Notes: generated by a model not told the origin, from the sequence alone. Positions 45,571-55,540 are shown, counted from the stretch's first letter. The stretch: DNA of 64,000 nucleotides from Nonomuraea thailandensis (GCF_024172165.1 NZ_JAMZEB010000002.1:6283501-6347500), one strand, 5' to 3'. Numbers and translations: made by a program.

Positions 45571-45598
45571 GCCTCCTAGGAGGCAGCCTCCTAGGAGA
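45571..45598. repeat. Tandem palindromic repeat between convergent genes
   Basis: GCCTCCTAGGAG occurs at 45571-45582 and 45586-45597; each is built on the palindrome CCTCCTAGGAGG. The stop codon of the EF-hand gene (TAG) lies in the second copy. May act as a small terminator. Confidence 0.6.
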
Positions 45599-45803
45599 CC
45601 GTGCGGACGAACTCCTCGAAGGAGTAGCGGCCGTCCTGGTCGGAGTCGGCCTCCTGGCTCATCGCGCCGAGCGCCTCCGCCGGGAGGTCGGGGAAGTGCC
45701 GCTTCAGCTCGGCCTCGCTGATGTAGCCGTCGCCGTCGGTGTCGATCGAGGCGAACGCAATCTTGAGCTCCGCCAGCCGCTCGTCTGGGAGTTCCGCCGA
45801 CAC
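45591..45803 (-). CDS. Small EF-hand calcium-binding protein
   Basis: A 70-residue calmodulin-like protein with two canonical EF-hands: loop one DTDGDGYISEAE and loop two DSDQDGRYSFEE, both with Asp/Glu at positions 1, 3, 5 and 12. Flanking helices are short, as in streptomycete Cab-type proteins. No signal peptide, so it should bind calcium in the cytoplasm. Start GTG 45803 has AAAGGCGG upstream; an upstream ATG at 45860 would add a tail without good codon use and overlaps nothing useful. Solitary gene; target unknown. Confidence 0.9.
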   Translation of the reverse strand: MSAELPDERLAELKIAFASIDTDGDGYISEAELKRHFPDLPAEALGAMSQEADSDQDGRYSFEEFVRTVS

Positions 45804-45897
45804 GGGACCGCCTTTCCTACTCGTTTCAGGACAATCCCACCCTAGTGGGCCCGGCCTCATGGACTCATGAGGCCGGGCGCCTCCTGCGAGCCCGTTC

Positions 45898-47271
45898 TCA
45901 GTGGATCTGCTCGGCGGCGGTGAAGCCGCGTTCCTCCGCCAGCCGCGCCAGTCGCCGCCGCGCCCGCACCCCGGCGCGCCCCGCCTCGTCGTGGGCGAGC
46001 GTGCGCAGCTCGCCGTCGGCCACCACCGTGCGCCCGCCCACCAGCACCCTGGCCAGCGGCGGCACGGGCCCGAAGACGAGCGCGCAGACCGGGTCGGGGA
46101 CGGCGGCGGCGTGGGGGCCGTCCACCCGCCACAGGGCGATGTCGGCCAGCTTGCCTGGCTCCAGTGAGCCGAGCTCGTCCTGACGTCCCAGGTTGCGCGC
46201 GCCGCCCAGGGTGGCCAGCTCCAGCGCCTGCCGGGCGGTGAGCGCGCGCGGCCCGTACCTGGCGCGCTGGAACAGCAGGGCCTGCCGCATCTCTCCGGCC
46301 AGCGGCGTCAGCTCGGAGGAGGCGTTGCCGTCGACGCCGAGGCCCACGTTCGCGCCGCGCCGCAGCATCTCCGACACCCGGGCGATGCCCGCGCCGAGCC
46401 GCCCGTTGGAGGAGGGGCAGTGCGCGGAGCCGGTGCCGGTGGCGGCCAGCCTGCCGATGTCGTCGTCGCTGAGGTGCACGGCGTGCGCGAACCACACGTC
46501 GGGGCCGAGCCAGCCCAGCTTCGTCATGTAGTCGACGGGACGCAGCCCGAACTGCTCGCGGCAGTGCTCCTCCTCGTCGAGGGTCTCGGCCAGGTGCGTG
46601 TGCAGCCGTACGCCCTTCTGCCTGGCCAGGACGGCCGACTCGGTCATCAGGTCGGCGCTGGCGGAGAACGGCGAGCACGGCGCGACCGCCACGCGCAGCA
46701 TCGAGGAGAACGACGGGTCGTGGTAGGCGTCCACGGCCTCGGCGGTGGCGCTCAGGATGTCGTCCAGCTCCTCGACCACCTCGTCCGGCGGCAGGCCGCC
46801 CTTGGACCGCCCCCGGTCCATGGAGCCGCGCGCCGGGTGGAAGCGCAGCCCGACGGCGCGGGCGGCCTCGATCTCGGCGGCCAGCAGGTCGCCCCTGCCC
46901 TTGGGGAAGACGTAGTGGTGGTCGCTGGTGGTGGTGCAGCCCGACAGCGCCAGCCAGCTCAGCCCGGCGGTGGCCGCGCCCTCGACCACCTCGGCGTCCA
47001 TGGCGGCCCACACGTCGTAGAGCGCCACCAGCCATTCGAACAGCGTGGCGTCCTGGGCCAGGCCCTGCGAGGCCCACTGGTAGAGGTGGTGGTGGGTGTT
47101 GACCAGGCCGGGGGTGGCCAGGCAGCCGGTGCCGTCGATCCGGGGGACGCCCGGGGCCTCGGGCGCGGGGCCCGCCGCCACTTCGGCGATCCGGTCACCA
47201 TCGATGCGGATGTATCCGGATTCGAGTTCGGGGCCGGCGACGGGGGCCACGTGCACGTTCTCGATGATCAT
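45898..47271 (-). CDS. 8-oxoguanine / guanine deaminase-type amidohydrolase
   Basis: Metal-dependent deaminase of 457 residues in the AtzB/SsnA/8-oxoguanine-deaminase group. PGLVNTHHHLYQWASQGLAQ (metal HxH), LSGCTTTSDHHYVFPKGRGD, HTHLAETLDEEEHC, WFAHAVHLSDDD, GSAHCPSSNGRLGAGIA and GLGVDGNASSE (catalytic Asp) are in order. The WASQGLAQD and SDHHYVFP segments resemble 8-oxoguanine deaminases, whose product is urate, which would feed uricase next door. Plain guanine to xanthine is also possible. ATG 47271 overlaps the preceding 2Fe-2S gene as ATGA. Confidence 0.87.
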   Translation of the reverse strand: MIIENVHVAPVAGPELESGYIRIDGDRIAEVAAGPAPEAPGVPRIDGTGCLATPGLVNTHHHLYQWASQGLAQDATLFEWLVALYDVWAAMDAEVVEGAATAGLSWLALSGCTTTSDHHYVFPKGRGDLLAAEIEAARAVGLRFHPARGSMDRGRSKGGLPPDEVVEELDDILSATAEAVDAYHDPSFSSMLRVAVAPCSPFSASADLMTESAVLARQKGVRLHTHLAETLDEEEHCREQFGLRPVDYMTKLGWLGPDVWFAHAVHLSDDDIGRLAATGTGSAHCPSSNGRLGAGIARVSEMLRRGANVGLGVDGNASSELTPLAGEMRQALLFQRARYGPRALTARQALELATLGGARNLGRQDELGSLEPGKLADIALWRVDGPHAAAVPDPVCALVFGPVPPLARVLVGGRTVVADGELRTLAHDEAGRAGVRARRRLARLAEERGFTAAEQIH

Positions 47272-47738
47272 CGGGGCTCCTTGCGGGAGGCGGCCAGGCG
47301 TACGGCGTCAAGGATCTTCTCGTAGCCGGTGCACCGGCACAGGTTGCCCGCCAGCGCCTCCCTGATCTCCGCGTCCGACGGGCGCGGGCAGCGTTCGAGC
47401 AGGTCGTGCGCCTGCACGACCAGCCCGGGCGTGCAGAAGCCGCACTGCACGGCCCCGCACTCCACGAACGCCTCCTGCACCGGGTCGAGCCGGTCGCCGT
47501 CGGCCAGCCCCTCGACGGTACGCACCCGCCGCCCCTCCGCCTGCCCGGCGGCGACCAGGCAGGCGCAGACCGGCACGCCGTCCAGGTAGACCGTGCAGGA
47601 GCCGCACTCGCCCTGCTCGCAGGCGTTCTTGGAGCCGGGCAGGCCCAGGCGCTCGCGCAGCACGTACAGCAGGCTCTCGCCCTCCCAGACGCCGTCGGCG
47701 CTCTCCTCGCGGCCGTTGACGGTGAAGCTCACGCGCAT
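47268..47738 (-). CDS. Xanthine dehydrogenase-type [2Fe-2S] subunit
   Basis: Small electron-transfer subunit of a molybdenum hydroxylase, 156 residues. N-terminal plant-type cluster: GSKNACEQGECGSCTVYLDG with a fourth Cys in VPVCACLV. C-terminal helical cluster: QCGFCTPGLVVQAHDLLE and LAGNLCRCTGYEKILDAV. It normally pairs with an FAD subunit (upstream gene, 34 nt away) and a molybdopterin subunit of about 750 residues, which is absent here. Located in the urate operon, so xanthine or hypoxanthine oxidation is expected. Confidence 0.94.
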   Translation of the reverse strand: MRVSFTVNGREESADGVWEGESLLYVLRERLGLPGSKNACEQGECGSCTVYLDGVPVCACLVAAGQAEGRRVRTVEGLADGDRLDPVQEAFVECGAVQCGFCTPGLVVQAHDLLERCPRPSDAEIREALAGNLCRCTGYEKILDAVRLAASRKEPR

Positions 47739-47772
47739 CAGGCGGCCCTCCTTCCCAGGTGACGCGCCGGCA

Positions 47773-48633
47773 TCAGGCGGCCCTCTTCTCCAGGTGGTCG
47801 TTCCAGGCCCAGGTGAGCGTGCGGCGGGCCAGCACGCCGATGGCGTGCACGCGGTAGGCGGCGGTGCCGCGCACGTCGTCGATCGGCGCCGCCGCCCGCG
47901 CGCACAGCTCGCCGAACCGCCTGACCAGCGCGGGCGCCAGCGGCGCGTCCCAGTCGAGCTCGGCGGCCAGCAGTTCCTCGGCCTCCAGGGCGCGGCGCGG
48001 CGTGGGCGCGGCCGAGCCGAGGCCGGTGCCGACCCGCCGCTCGCGCGGGTGCAGCGCGATCGCGAACGAGCACACCGCGATCACCATCGCGTTGCGCGTG
48101 CCGACCTTCGAGAAGTACTGCGGCCCCGTGGCGGGCGGCACGTGCACGGCCCTGATCAGCTCGTCCGGCTCCAGCGCGCTGCGCTTGACCCCGCGGTAGA
48201 ACTCGGCCGCCGGGATCATCCTGACCCCCCGGTCGCGCGACTCCACCTCGACCACCGCCCCGGCGGCCAGCAGCGGCGGATGGCTGTCGCCCGCGGGCGA
48301 GGCCGCGCCCAGGTTGCCGCCGACGGTGCCGCGGTTGCGGATCTGCGGCGAGCCGACCGTGCGCGACGCCTGCGCGAGCCCCGGCAGCGGGCCGCCGAGC
48401 TCGCCGACGACCGCCGCGTACGGCACCCCGGCCCCCACCCGGCACAGCCCGCCGGTCATCGACCATTCACGCAGCTCGGCCACCCGGTTGAGGTCGAGCA
48501 GCGCGGGCGGCCTGCGCACGTCGAAGTTGATCTCCACCATCACGTCGGTGCCGCCCTGGATGGGCACCGACTCCGGCTGGTCCGCCTTGGCGGCCAGCGC
48601 CTCCTCCCACGTCGTGGGGCGCAGAAAGTCCAT
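47773..48633 (-). CDS. Xanthine dehydrogenase-type FAD-binding subunit
   Basis: Middle-size subunit of a molybdenum hydroxylase, 286 residues. MDFLRPTTWEEALAAKA is the FAD_binding_5 start, PIQGGTDVMVEINFDVRRPP the first FAD loop, VGSPQIRNRGTVGGNLGAAS the second (TVGGN), and the CO_deh_flav_C domain starts near PPATGPQYFSKVGTRNAMVI. Start ATG 48633 with GGGAG upstream; the long open frame before it is antisense or out-of-frame uricase DNA. Follows uricase by 5 nt. Confidence 0.93.
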   Translation of the reverse strand: MDFLRPTTWEEALAAKADQPESVPIQGGTDVMVEINFDVRRPPALLDLNRVAELREWSMTGGLCRVGAGVPYAAVVGELGGPLPGLAQASRTVGSPQIRNRGTVGGNLGAASPAGDSHPPLLAAGAVVEVESRDRGVRMIPAAEFYRGVKRSALEPDELIRAVHVPPATGPQYFSKVGTRNAMVIAVCSFAIALHPRERRVGTGLGSAAPTPRRALEAEELLAAELDWDAPLAPALVRRFGELCARAAAPIDDVRGTAAYRVHAIGVLARRTLTWAWNDHLEKRAA

Positions 48634-48638
48634 CTCCC

Positions 48639-49502
48639 CTACTCCCAGGCGAATCCGGCGTCGGGGGCGTCCTCGCGCAGCACGCCGCCCTCGATGAGCC
48701 CGTACGGCCGGTCGGCGGCGTGGAACACCTCGTTGTCGTTGTCCAGGCCGAACGGCGACAGGTCCACGGCGAAGTGGTGCTTGTTCGGCATGGACAGCCT
48801 GACCTCGCAGATCTCGGGGCAGGTGGTCAGGACCCGCTCGCCCATGGCGTACAGGGTCTGCTGGAGCGAGAGGCTGTGGGTGCCGGCGAACGCGTCGATC
48901 AGGCACCGCCTGGCCTCCTCGAACGACTTCGCGTAGGAGGAGGACCCGGTCGCGGCGTGCCGCCACCGGGCGGTGACGGCGGTGGCCAGGACGCGGTCGG
49001 TGGTCGGCTGGAGCGTGGTGTACTCGTCGGTGATGTAGCCGTGGAACTCCGAGCCCGTCGAGTTCAGCACCACCAGGTCGCGCAGTCCGGACAGCACGGT
49101 GGTGCGGCCGTCCTCGTCGTGGTGGACCACGCAGGTGCGCACCTCGCCGCCGTGGCGCACGAAGGAGTGGGGGCCGGCGCGGTTCCAGCCGTACTCCTCG
49201 ATCGTCACCCTGGCGTGCCGGATCGAGGGCTGCGTGGTGACGAAGTGCCTGGCCAGGCGGAGGGCGAACTCCTCGATCTGGCCGACGCCGTACCGCCTGG
49301 CGAAGGCGTACACGGTGTTCTTCTGCGTGTCGGTCGGCAGCACGGCCGAGTTGTCGCCGGTCAGGTGCGCGGCCTCCATGTCGCCTGACAGGGAGGTGCT
49401 GACGTTGACGTCCTTGACGTGGTGCACGGGGCCGTCCCTGCGCACGTGCACGAGCCTGGTCTCCGCCTTGCCGTAGCGGTTGGCGCCGAGCTTGACGATC
49501 AT
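48639..49502 (-). CDS. Urate oxidase
   Basis: Cofactor-free enzyme oxidising urate to 5-hydroxyisourate. The 287 residues contain NRYGKAETRLVHVRRDG near the start, TGDNSAVLPTDTQKNTVYAF (catalytic Thr and Lys region), EEYGWNRAGPHSFVR, LNSTGSEFHGYITDEYTTL (substrate Arg/Gln region), and CPEICEVRLSMPNKHHFAVDL (conserved NKHH near the C-terminus). ATG 49502 directly follows the HIU hydrolase stop. All three urate-degrading activities are contiguous. Confidence 0.96.
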   Translation of the reverse strand: MIVKLGANRYGKAETRLVHVRRDGPVHHVKDVNVSTSLSGDMEAAHLTGDNSAVLPTDTQKNTVYAFARRYGVGQIEEFALRLARHFVTTQPSIRHARVTIEEYGWNRAGPHSFVRHGGEVRTCVVHHDEDGRTTVLSGLRDLVVLNSTGSEFHGYITDEYTTLQPTTDRVLATAVTARWRHAATGSSSYAKSFEEARRCLIDAFAGTHSLSLQQTLYAMGERVLTTCPEICEVRLSMPNKHHFAVDLSPFGLDNDNEVFHAADRPYGLIEGGVLREDAPDAGFAWE

Positions 49503-49798
<296 letters not shown>

Positions 49799-49802
<4 letters not shown>

Positions 49803-50305
49803 GGCCCCTCCCCCACCAGCCTGCCCAGCCGCAGCCGGGTGATGGCGGCCAGCTCGGCCCGCACGACCGCGCGCTCGCGCTCCTCGTCGTTGCCCAGCCG
49901 CTCGCGCAGCCTGGCCAGCATCTGGGCGCCGGTGAGCCCGGTGGCGCAGACGAGGTAGACGTGCCCGAACCGCTCCTCGTAGGCCCGGTTGCCCTCGGCG
50001 AGCGCCGCGCGCAGCCCGTCCTCCACGCCCGACTGCTCCTGCCGGGACCACGACGCCTCCCTGCCGTCGCCGCCCGGGCGCTCGCCGATCCTGGGATGGG
50101 CGCTCAGCGCCTCCAGGACGTCGTCCCAGGCCAGCTCCTGCACCGCCGCCCCGGCGGCGTCGAACAGCCGCTCCTGGTCGGCGTACGGCCGCAGCGCGGC
50201 CACCTTCCCGGCGAACGCGCGGGAGGCGCAGCAGGCCAGCAGGTCCGCCTCCGCCTCGGCCGGGGACCTGGCGTTGAAGTCGGTGAGCATGTCAGAAGTA
50301 CACAC
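49799..50305 (-). CDS. OHCU decarboxylase
   Basis: Turns 2-oxo-4-hydroxy-4-carboxy-5-ureidoimidazoline into S-allantoin. The 168-residue helical protein contains FNARSPAEAEADLLACCASR, LEALSAHPRIGERPG (catalytic His with AHPRIG), SWSRQEQSGV (Glu/Gln substrate site) and FGHVYLVCATGLTGAQMLARL (FxVxxxG). It is first in the urate operon. GTG 50305 and ATG 50290 are both possible; neither has a clear ribosome site, so a short or absent leader is possible. Confidence 0.95.
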
Positions 50306-50437
50306 ACGCGCTTCGTGCCCGGTCCATCCGCCAGAACTCCCAACTCCCGGTCCGGATGCCGGACACTTTTCGTGTCATGCTCCAATCGGGGCCGGCGGGC
50401 GCGTGTCGCCGCGACGGAAACGGTCAGCGGCTGCGCC

Positions 50438-50443
50438 TACACT
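50438..50443 (+). promoter_or_regulatory. -10 element of nfo
   Basis: TACACT ends 10 nt before the nfo ATG at 50454. The leader would be only a few nucleotides long. The 148-bp gap also carries the divergent urate-operon promoter, which I cannot pinpoint. Confidence 0.35.
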
Positions 50444-50453
50444 GTGAGCCATC

Positions 50454-51293
50454 ATGACCCCAACTTCCCTGATCGGCGGACACGTGTCCGTGACGGGCGG
50501 CCTGGCGACGGGCGGCCTCAAGTACATGGCCGAGATCGGCGCCGAGATGATCCAGGTCTTCGTCACCAACCCGCGAGGCTGGGCGCTCAACGACGGCAGG
50601 CCCGACGAGGACGCCAGGCTGGCCGAGTCGGGGGTGGCCGCGTTCATCCACGTGCCGTACCTCGTCAACTTCGGCTCGCCCAGCCCGGAGACGCTGGCCA
50701 ACTCCATCGCGGTCGTGCGCCACGCTCTGCGCCGCGGGGTGGAGACCGGCGCCAGGGGGGTCGTGGTGCACACCGGCTCGGCGGTGACGCAGCCGCGCGA
50801 CGACGCGCTGCGGCAGGTGCACGACAACCTGCTGCCGCTGCTCGACGAGATCCCCGAGGGCGGGCCCGACCTGCTGCTGGAGCCGATGGCGGGCCAGGGC
50901 GCCATGCTCTGCGCCACCGTCCAGGATCTGGAGCCCTACCTGGCCGCCCTCGACTGGCATCCGCGGGCCTGCGTCTGCCTCGACACCTGCCACGCCTTCG
51001 CCGCCGGTCACGACCTGGCCGCCGAGGGCGGGGTGCGGGAGACGTTCGACGCGCTGCACACGATCGCGCCGGGGCGGCTCAGGCTGATCCACGCCAACGA
51101 CTCCAAGGACGTGTGCGGCGCCAAGAAGGACCGCCACGAGAACATCGGGGCGGGGCACATCGGCGCCCGGCCGTTCGCCGACATGATGCGGCACCCGGCG
51201 GTGGCCGGCGTGCCGATCTGCATCGAGACGCCGGGCAAGGCGCCCAAGCACGCCGAGGACATCGCGCTGCTGAAGAAGCTCAGGGACGGCTGA
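50454..51293 (+). CDS. nfo: Endonuclease IV (deoxyribonuclease IV)
   Basis: Zinc-dependent AP endonuclease of base-excision repair. The 279-residue TIM barrel has LIGGHVSVTGGLATGG, FIHVPYLVNFGSP, GVVVHTGSAVTQP (metal His), LLLEPMAGQGAML (metal Glu), VCLDTCHAFAAGHDL (metal Asp and His), RLIHANDSKDVCGAKKDRHE and ICIETPGKAPKH, the usual nine-ligand order. Solitary plus-strand gene between the urate operon and a convergent symporter operon. Confidence 0.95.
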   Translation: MTPTSLIGGHVSVTGGLATGGLKYMAEIGAEMIQVFVTNPRGWALNDGRPDEDARLAESGVAAFIHVPYLVNFGSPSPETLANSIAVVRHALRRGVETGARGVVVHTGSAVTQPRDDALRQVHDNLLPLLDEIPEGGPDLLLEPMAGQGAMLCATVQDLEPYLAALDWHPRACVCLDTCHAFAAGHDLAAEGGVRETFDALHTIAPGRLRLIHANDSKDVCGAKKDRHENIGAGHIGARPFADMMRHPAVAGVPICIETPGKAPKHAEDIALLKKLRDG

Positions 51294-51684
51294 GCGGGAC
51301 GAAGCCCGTCGGAGCCCGGGCGCCTGAAGCGCCGGGGATAAAACCCCCACCGGAGCGGCAACCGTGATAGGGGCGCCCGCTCACGCGATCCGACCGCCCC
51401 CGAAGGCCGGATCGCGGGGCCGCGCCAGCGGCCTCAGCGGGCGCCCCTTCACGTCCGGCGTGGCGGGCCCCACCCCCCGGTAAGGGGCCCGACAGCCGCG
51501 GCGACCTGCGCGTCGCCGGTGAACCCCGCGCACCGGGCTTCTCGATGAGCCTTGCGGCCCGTCCCCCCGGTGCGCCGGGATGGCTTCCGATGCCGAAACA
51601 CTACGGTTGCGATCTTGCGGGCGAAACCCTGTTTACGGTCAGCTCGTCGAACGGTCCGTAGTCGTCGATGTACGGAGAGTGGTG
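51294..51684. other. 391-bp convergent gap between nfo and the symporter gene
   Basis: No gene recognised. Contains a small hairpin GGCGC-CTGAA-GCGCC (51319-51333) just after nfo, a nested long hairpin (listed), and 230 bp of unremarkable sequence running to the symporter stop. Confidence 0.6.
51369..51448. terminator. Nested double hairpin between convergent genes
   Basis: Outer arms AGGGGCGCCCGCT (51369-51381) and AGCGGGCGCCCCT (51436-51448) are a perfect 13-bp match. Inside, CGCGATCCG (51384-51392) and CGGATCGCG (51408-51416) form a second perfect 9-bp stem. Likely bidirectional terminator; a structured RNA is possible. Confidence 0.6.
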
Positions 51685-53211
51685 TCACGACCAGCGGTCG
51701 TCGCCATGCGACGAGCGGTAGGTCAGGGGGCCCGCGAGATGCTCGGGCACATGCATCCTGGCCAACATCCGGCCCGCCACCCGCGGCACTCGACCCGGTG
51801 TGACCAGGGATATCACCACCATGGCGGCAAAGGAGACCGGCACCGCGACCGGTGCGGGGCAGGAAGTCAGCGCGCCCATCTTCACGCCTGCCTGCTCCGC
51901 GAGCACCAGCGCCGCCGTCACGCCCCCGCCGGCCAGGAACCCGGCCGCGACGCCCGCGTCCGTCAGCCGCCGCCACCAGATGCCCAGCACCAGCATCGGG
52001 CAGAACGTGGCGGCGGAGAGGCAGAAGCCCAGCAGCACCAGCGCCATCGACACGCCGGGGCCGGTGACCGCCGTCAGGGCCAGCCCGGCCAGCATGACCA
52101 CGAGCACGGCCGCGCGGAACGAGCGCACCCCCGGCGGCGACAGGCACGCCGACAGCGCGCCCCCGACGGCCACCAGCACGCCGCCCGAGGTGGCCAGGAA
52201 GGCCGCGAACGCCCCGGCCGCCAGCAGGCCCGTCAGCACGTCCCCCACGGCCCCGGAGAGCAGCGTGGCGGGCAGCAGGAGCACGATCTCGTCCGCCTCG
52301 GCACCGCGCACGTGAACGCTCCCCAGAATGCCGTACAGCGGCGGCACGACGCCGAACAGCGCCAGCAGGACCTGCGTGGCCAGGATCGAGCGCCGGGCGC
52401 CGCGCCCGTCCCTGCTGGTGTAGACGCGCACGATCACGTGCGGCAGCCCCATCGTGCCCAGCGCGCAGGCCACCAGCACCGCCAGCACGCCGGGCAGCGA
52501 CGGGTCGCCGGCCCCCGCCAGCCCTCCGCCGCCGGCCCGGTAGGCGCCCTCCAGCCACGAGACGGGCCCGGTGACGGGCTCGGTGATGGGCCCGGTGACC
52601 AGCGACGTGCCGGCCATCCCCCAGCACACCGCCCCGACCCCGAGGAACACCGCCAGCTTCAGCCAGAACTGCGCGGCCTGCACGCTGGTCACGCTCCCCA
52701 TCCCGCCGGCGAACGCCACGGTCAGCGCCGCCGCCGCGACGGCCGCCCAGCCCAGCCACGGCGGCAGCCCGGTCAGCAGCCGCACCACCACCCCGGCGGC
52801 GTGGAGCTGGGCGACCAGGAACGCCAGCCCGACGACGAGCACGAAACAGGTCGTGAAGCGGCGCAGCGGCGCCGAGCGCAGCCGCCATTCGGCGAAGTCC
52901 GGCAGCGTGTACGTCCCCGACCGCCGCAGCGGCGCGACCACCAGGGCCAGGATGACGACGAACCCGGCGGCGGCCCCCGCCGGGTACCACAACATCGGCG
53001 AGCCGTGCGTGGCGATGAGCCCGGCCGCGCCCAGGCACGCGGCGGCCGAGGTGAACTCGGAAGTGATCGCGGCGCCGTTCCACCAGGGGGGAACCGCCCT
53101 GGCCGCCACGTAGAAGTCGGAGGCGCCGCTGGAGCGGCGCGGTCGCGCGGCGCCCACCACGACGCCCAGAACCAGCACGTAGGCGATCCCGGTCAGCACC
53201 GCGACGGTCAT
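51685..53211 (-). CDS. Sodium/solute symporter (SSS family, ActP/acetate-pyruvate type)
   Basis: Secondary transporter with about 13 membrane segments in 508 residues. SGASDFYVAARAVPPWWNGA is the SSS opening (SDFYVAGR-like), with AITSEFTSAAACLGAAGLI, RRFTTCFVLVVGLAFLVAQL, GGMGSVTSVQAAQFWLKLAV, GTMGLPHVIVRVYTSRDGR (the cation:acetate symporter signature), and AGAFAAFLATSGGVLVAVGG. The gly-pro-rich loop near residue 240 is unusual (TGPITEPVTGPVS). Start ATG 53211 overlaps the small membrane protein stop as ATGA. Acetate, pyruvate or a related monocarboxylate is the likely substrate. Confidence 0.9.
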   Translation of the reverse strand: MTVAVLTGIAYVLVLGVVVGAARPRRSSGASDFYVAARAVPPWWNGAAITSEFTSAAACLGAAGLIATHGSPMLWYPAGAAAGFVVILALVVAPLRRSGTYTLPDFAEWRLRSAPLRRFTTCFVLVVGLAFLVAQLHAAGVVVRLLTGLPPWLGWAAVAAAALTVAFAGGMGSVTSVQAAQFWLKLAVFLGVGAVCWGMAGTSLVTGPITEPVTGPVSWLEGAYRAGGGGLAGAGDPSLPGVLAVLVACALGTMGLPHVIVRVYTSRDGRGARRSILATQVLLALFGVVPPLYGILGSVHVRGAEADEIVLLLPATLLSGAVGDVLTGLLAAGAFAAFLATSGGVLVAVGGALSACLSPPGVRSFRAAVLVVMLAGLALTAVTGPGVSMALVLLGFCLSAATFCPMLVLGIWWRRLTDAGVAAGFLAGGGVTAALVLAEQAGVKMGALTSCPAPVAVPVSFAAMVVISLVTPGRVPRVAGRMLARMHVPEHLAGPLTYRSSHGDDRWS

Positions 53212-53522
53212 CTCTCCAGCCGCTCCGCCCACCTGAGCTGCAGCAGGGACAGGCCCACCCAGGCGCACTGGACCGCCACCGACATCGCCGCCCAGCCCCA
53301 GGGACCGGGCACCCACGCGGCGAGGACCGGCACGCCCACCAGCAGCCCGGCCACGGCGGCCACGGTGCGCAGCGCCCGCCGTAACTGCAGGCCGACGATG
53401 GCGGGCACGCCGGGCGCGTCACCGGGCGCGTCACCGGACGCGTCACCTGACGGGCGCGGCGCGCCGCGGGCGGCGAGCGGGGGAGGCCGCCGCGACACCA
53501 CGACGCGGCGCCCGCCGGTCAC
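53208..53522 (-). CDS. Small membrane partner of the symporter
   Basis: A 104-residue protein with an Arg/Pro/Gly-rich N-terminal tail (SGDASGDAPGDAPG repeat-like) and two hydrophobic segments: ALRTVAAVAGLLVGVPVLAAW and WGWAAMSVAVQCAWVGLSLL. It is equivalent in position to small accessory subunits (such as DUF485-type YjcH with ActP), though I cannot assign that family. Start GTG 53522 overlaps the response regulator stop as GTGA and its end overlaps the symporter start as ATGA, so it is translated with both. Confidence 0.75.
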   Translation of the reverse strand: MTGGRRVVVSRRPPPLAARGAPRPSGDASGDAPGDAPGVPAIVGLQLRRALRTVAAVAGLLVGVPVLAAWVPGPWGWAAMSVAVQCAWVGLSLLQLRWAERLER

Positions 53523-54268
53523 GAGATGACTCCTCGGTGCTGGCGCACGAGCTGCTCGCGCACCTGACGGCTGTGCCTCCTGCTTACCTGCAGCGTCTCG
53601 GTGCCGACGGTGAGCGTCACCCGCCCGCCCTCGAACCTGAGCTCGCTGACGTGCCGGCCGGAGACGAGCGTGCTGCGGTGGATGCGGATGAACCCGGCAT
53701 CCGACCAGCGCCGCTCCAGCGCGGCCAGCGACATGCGCACCAGGTAGCTGCCGTCGACCGTGTGCAGGCGCACGTAGTCGCCCTTGGCCTCGGCGAACCA
53801 GACGGCCTGCTGCGGCACGAACCTGGTGCGCCCGCCCAGCTCGACCGGGATCACCTCGTCCTGGCCCGGGTCCGGCACCGGGTTGGCGGCGGCCTCCAGC
53901 CTGCGCACCGCCTCCGACAGGCGCTCGGCCCTGACGGGTTTGAGCAGGTAGTCGACCGCCTCCAGCTCGAACGCCTGCACCGCGCACTCCTCGTGCGCCG
54001 TGACGAACACCAGCCTGGGCGGGCTGGGGAAGCCGCCGACCAGCCTGGCCAGGTCGAGCCCGTCGAGACCGGGCATGCGGATGTCGAGGAACACCCCGTC
54101 GAGCCGCTCCCCGCCGCCGATCATCTGGACCATGTCCTGCAGCGCCGTGACGCCGTCGGCCGCGGTCGTGACGTGTTCGATCCGGTCGTCCTGGCGCAGC
54201 AGGTAGGCCAGCTCCTCCAGAGCAGGCACTTCGTCGTCAACGGCCAGCACTCTCAGCATGTCCACCAC
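53519..54268 (-). CDS. LytTR-type response regulator
   Basis: Two-component regulator of 249 residues. Receiver: VLAVDDEVPALEELAYLL, GVFLDIRMPGLDGLDLARL (phospho-acceptor Asp in FLDIRMPG), VFVTAHEECAVQAFELEAV and DYLLKPVRAERL (KP). LytTR DNA-binding domain: IPVELGGRTRFVPQQAVWFAEAKGDYVRLHT, then FIRIHRSTLVSGRHVSEL. Its kinase partner precedes it by 57 nt and the symporter follows, so it should control the transporter genes. Start GTG or ATG at 54268/54259; ATG 54259 is equally possible. Confidence 0.92.
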   Translation of the reverse strand: MVDMLRVLAVDDEVPALEELAYLLRQDDRIEHVTTAADGVTALQDMVQMIGGGERLDGVFLDIRMPGLDGLDLARLVGGFPSPPRLVFVTAHEECAVQAFELEAVDYLLKPVRAERLSEAVRRLEAAANPVPDPGQDEVIPVELGGRTRFVPQQAVWFAEAKGDYVRLHTVDGSYLVRMSLAALERRWSDAGFIRIHRSTLVSGRHVSELRFEGGRVTLTVGTETLQVSRRHSRQVREQLVRQHRGVIS

Positions 54269-54325
54269 GCTGTCGTATGAAAGCAGAGGTTACCAGCGCC
54301 ACGCTAGCATTGAGTAAGACTTTGA

Positions 54326-55486
<1,161 letters not shown>

Positions 55487-55540
55487 GCTGGAAACCGTAA
55501 CCAATAACGGAGCGTGCCCGGGGGAAAACCGGGAGTTGTG

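Noticed and set aside
51294..51684. Small plus-strand gene after nfo
   Set aside because: Frames are short, lack ribosome sites, and are interrupted by the nested hairpin.
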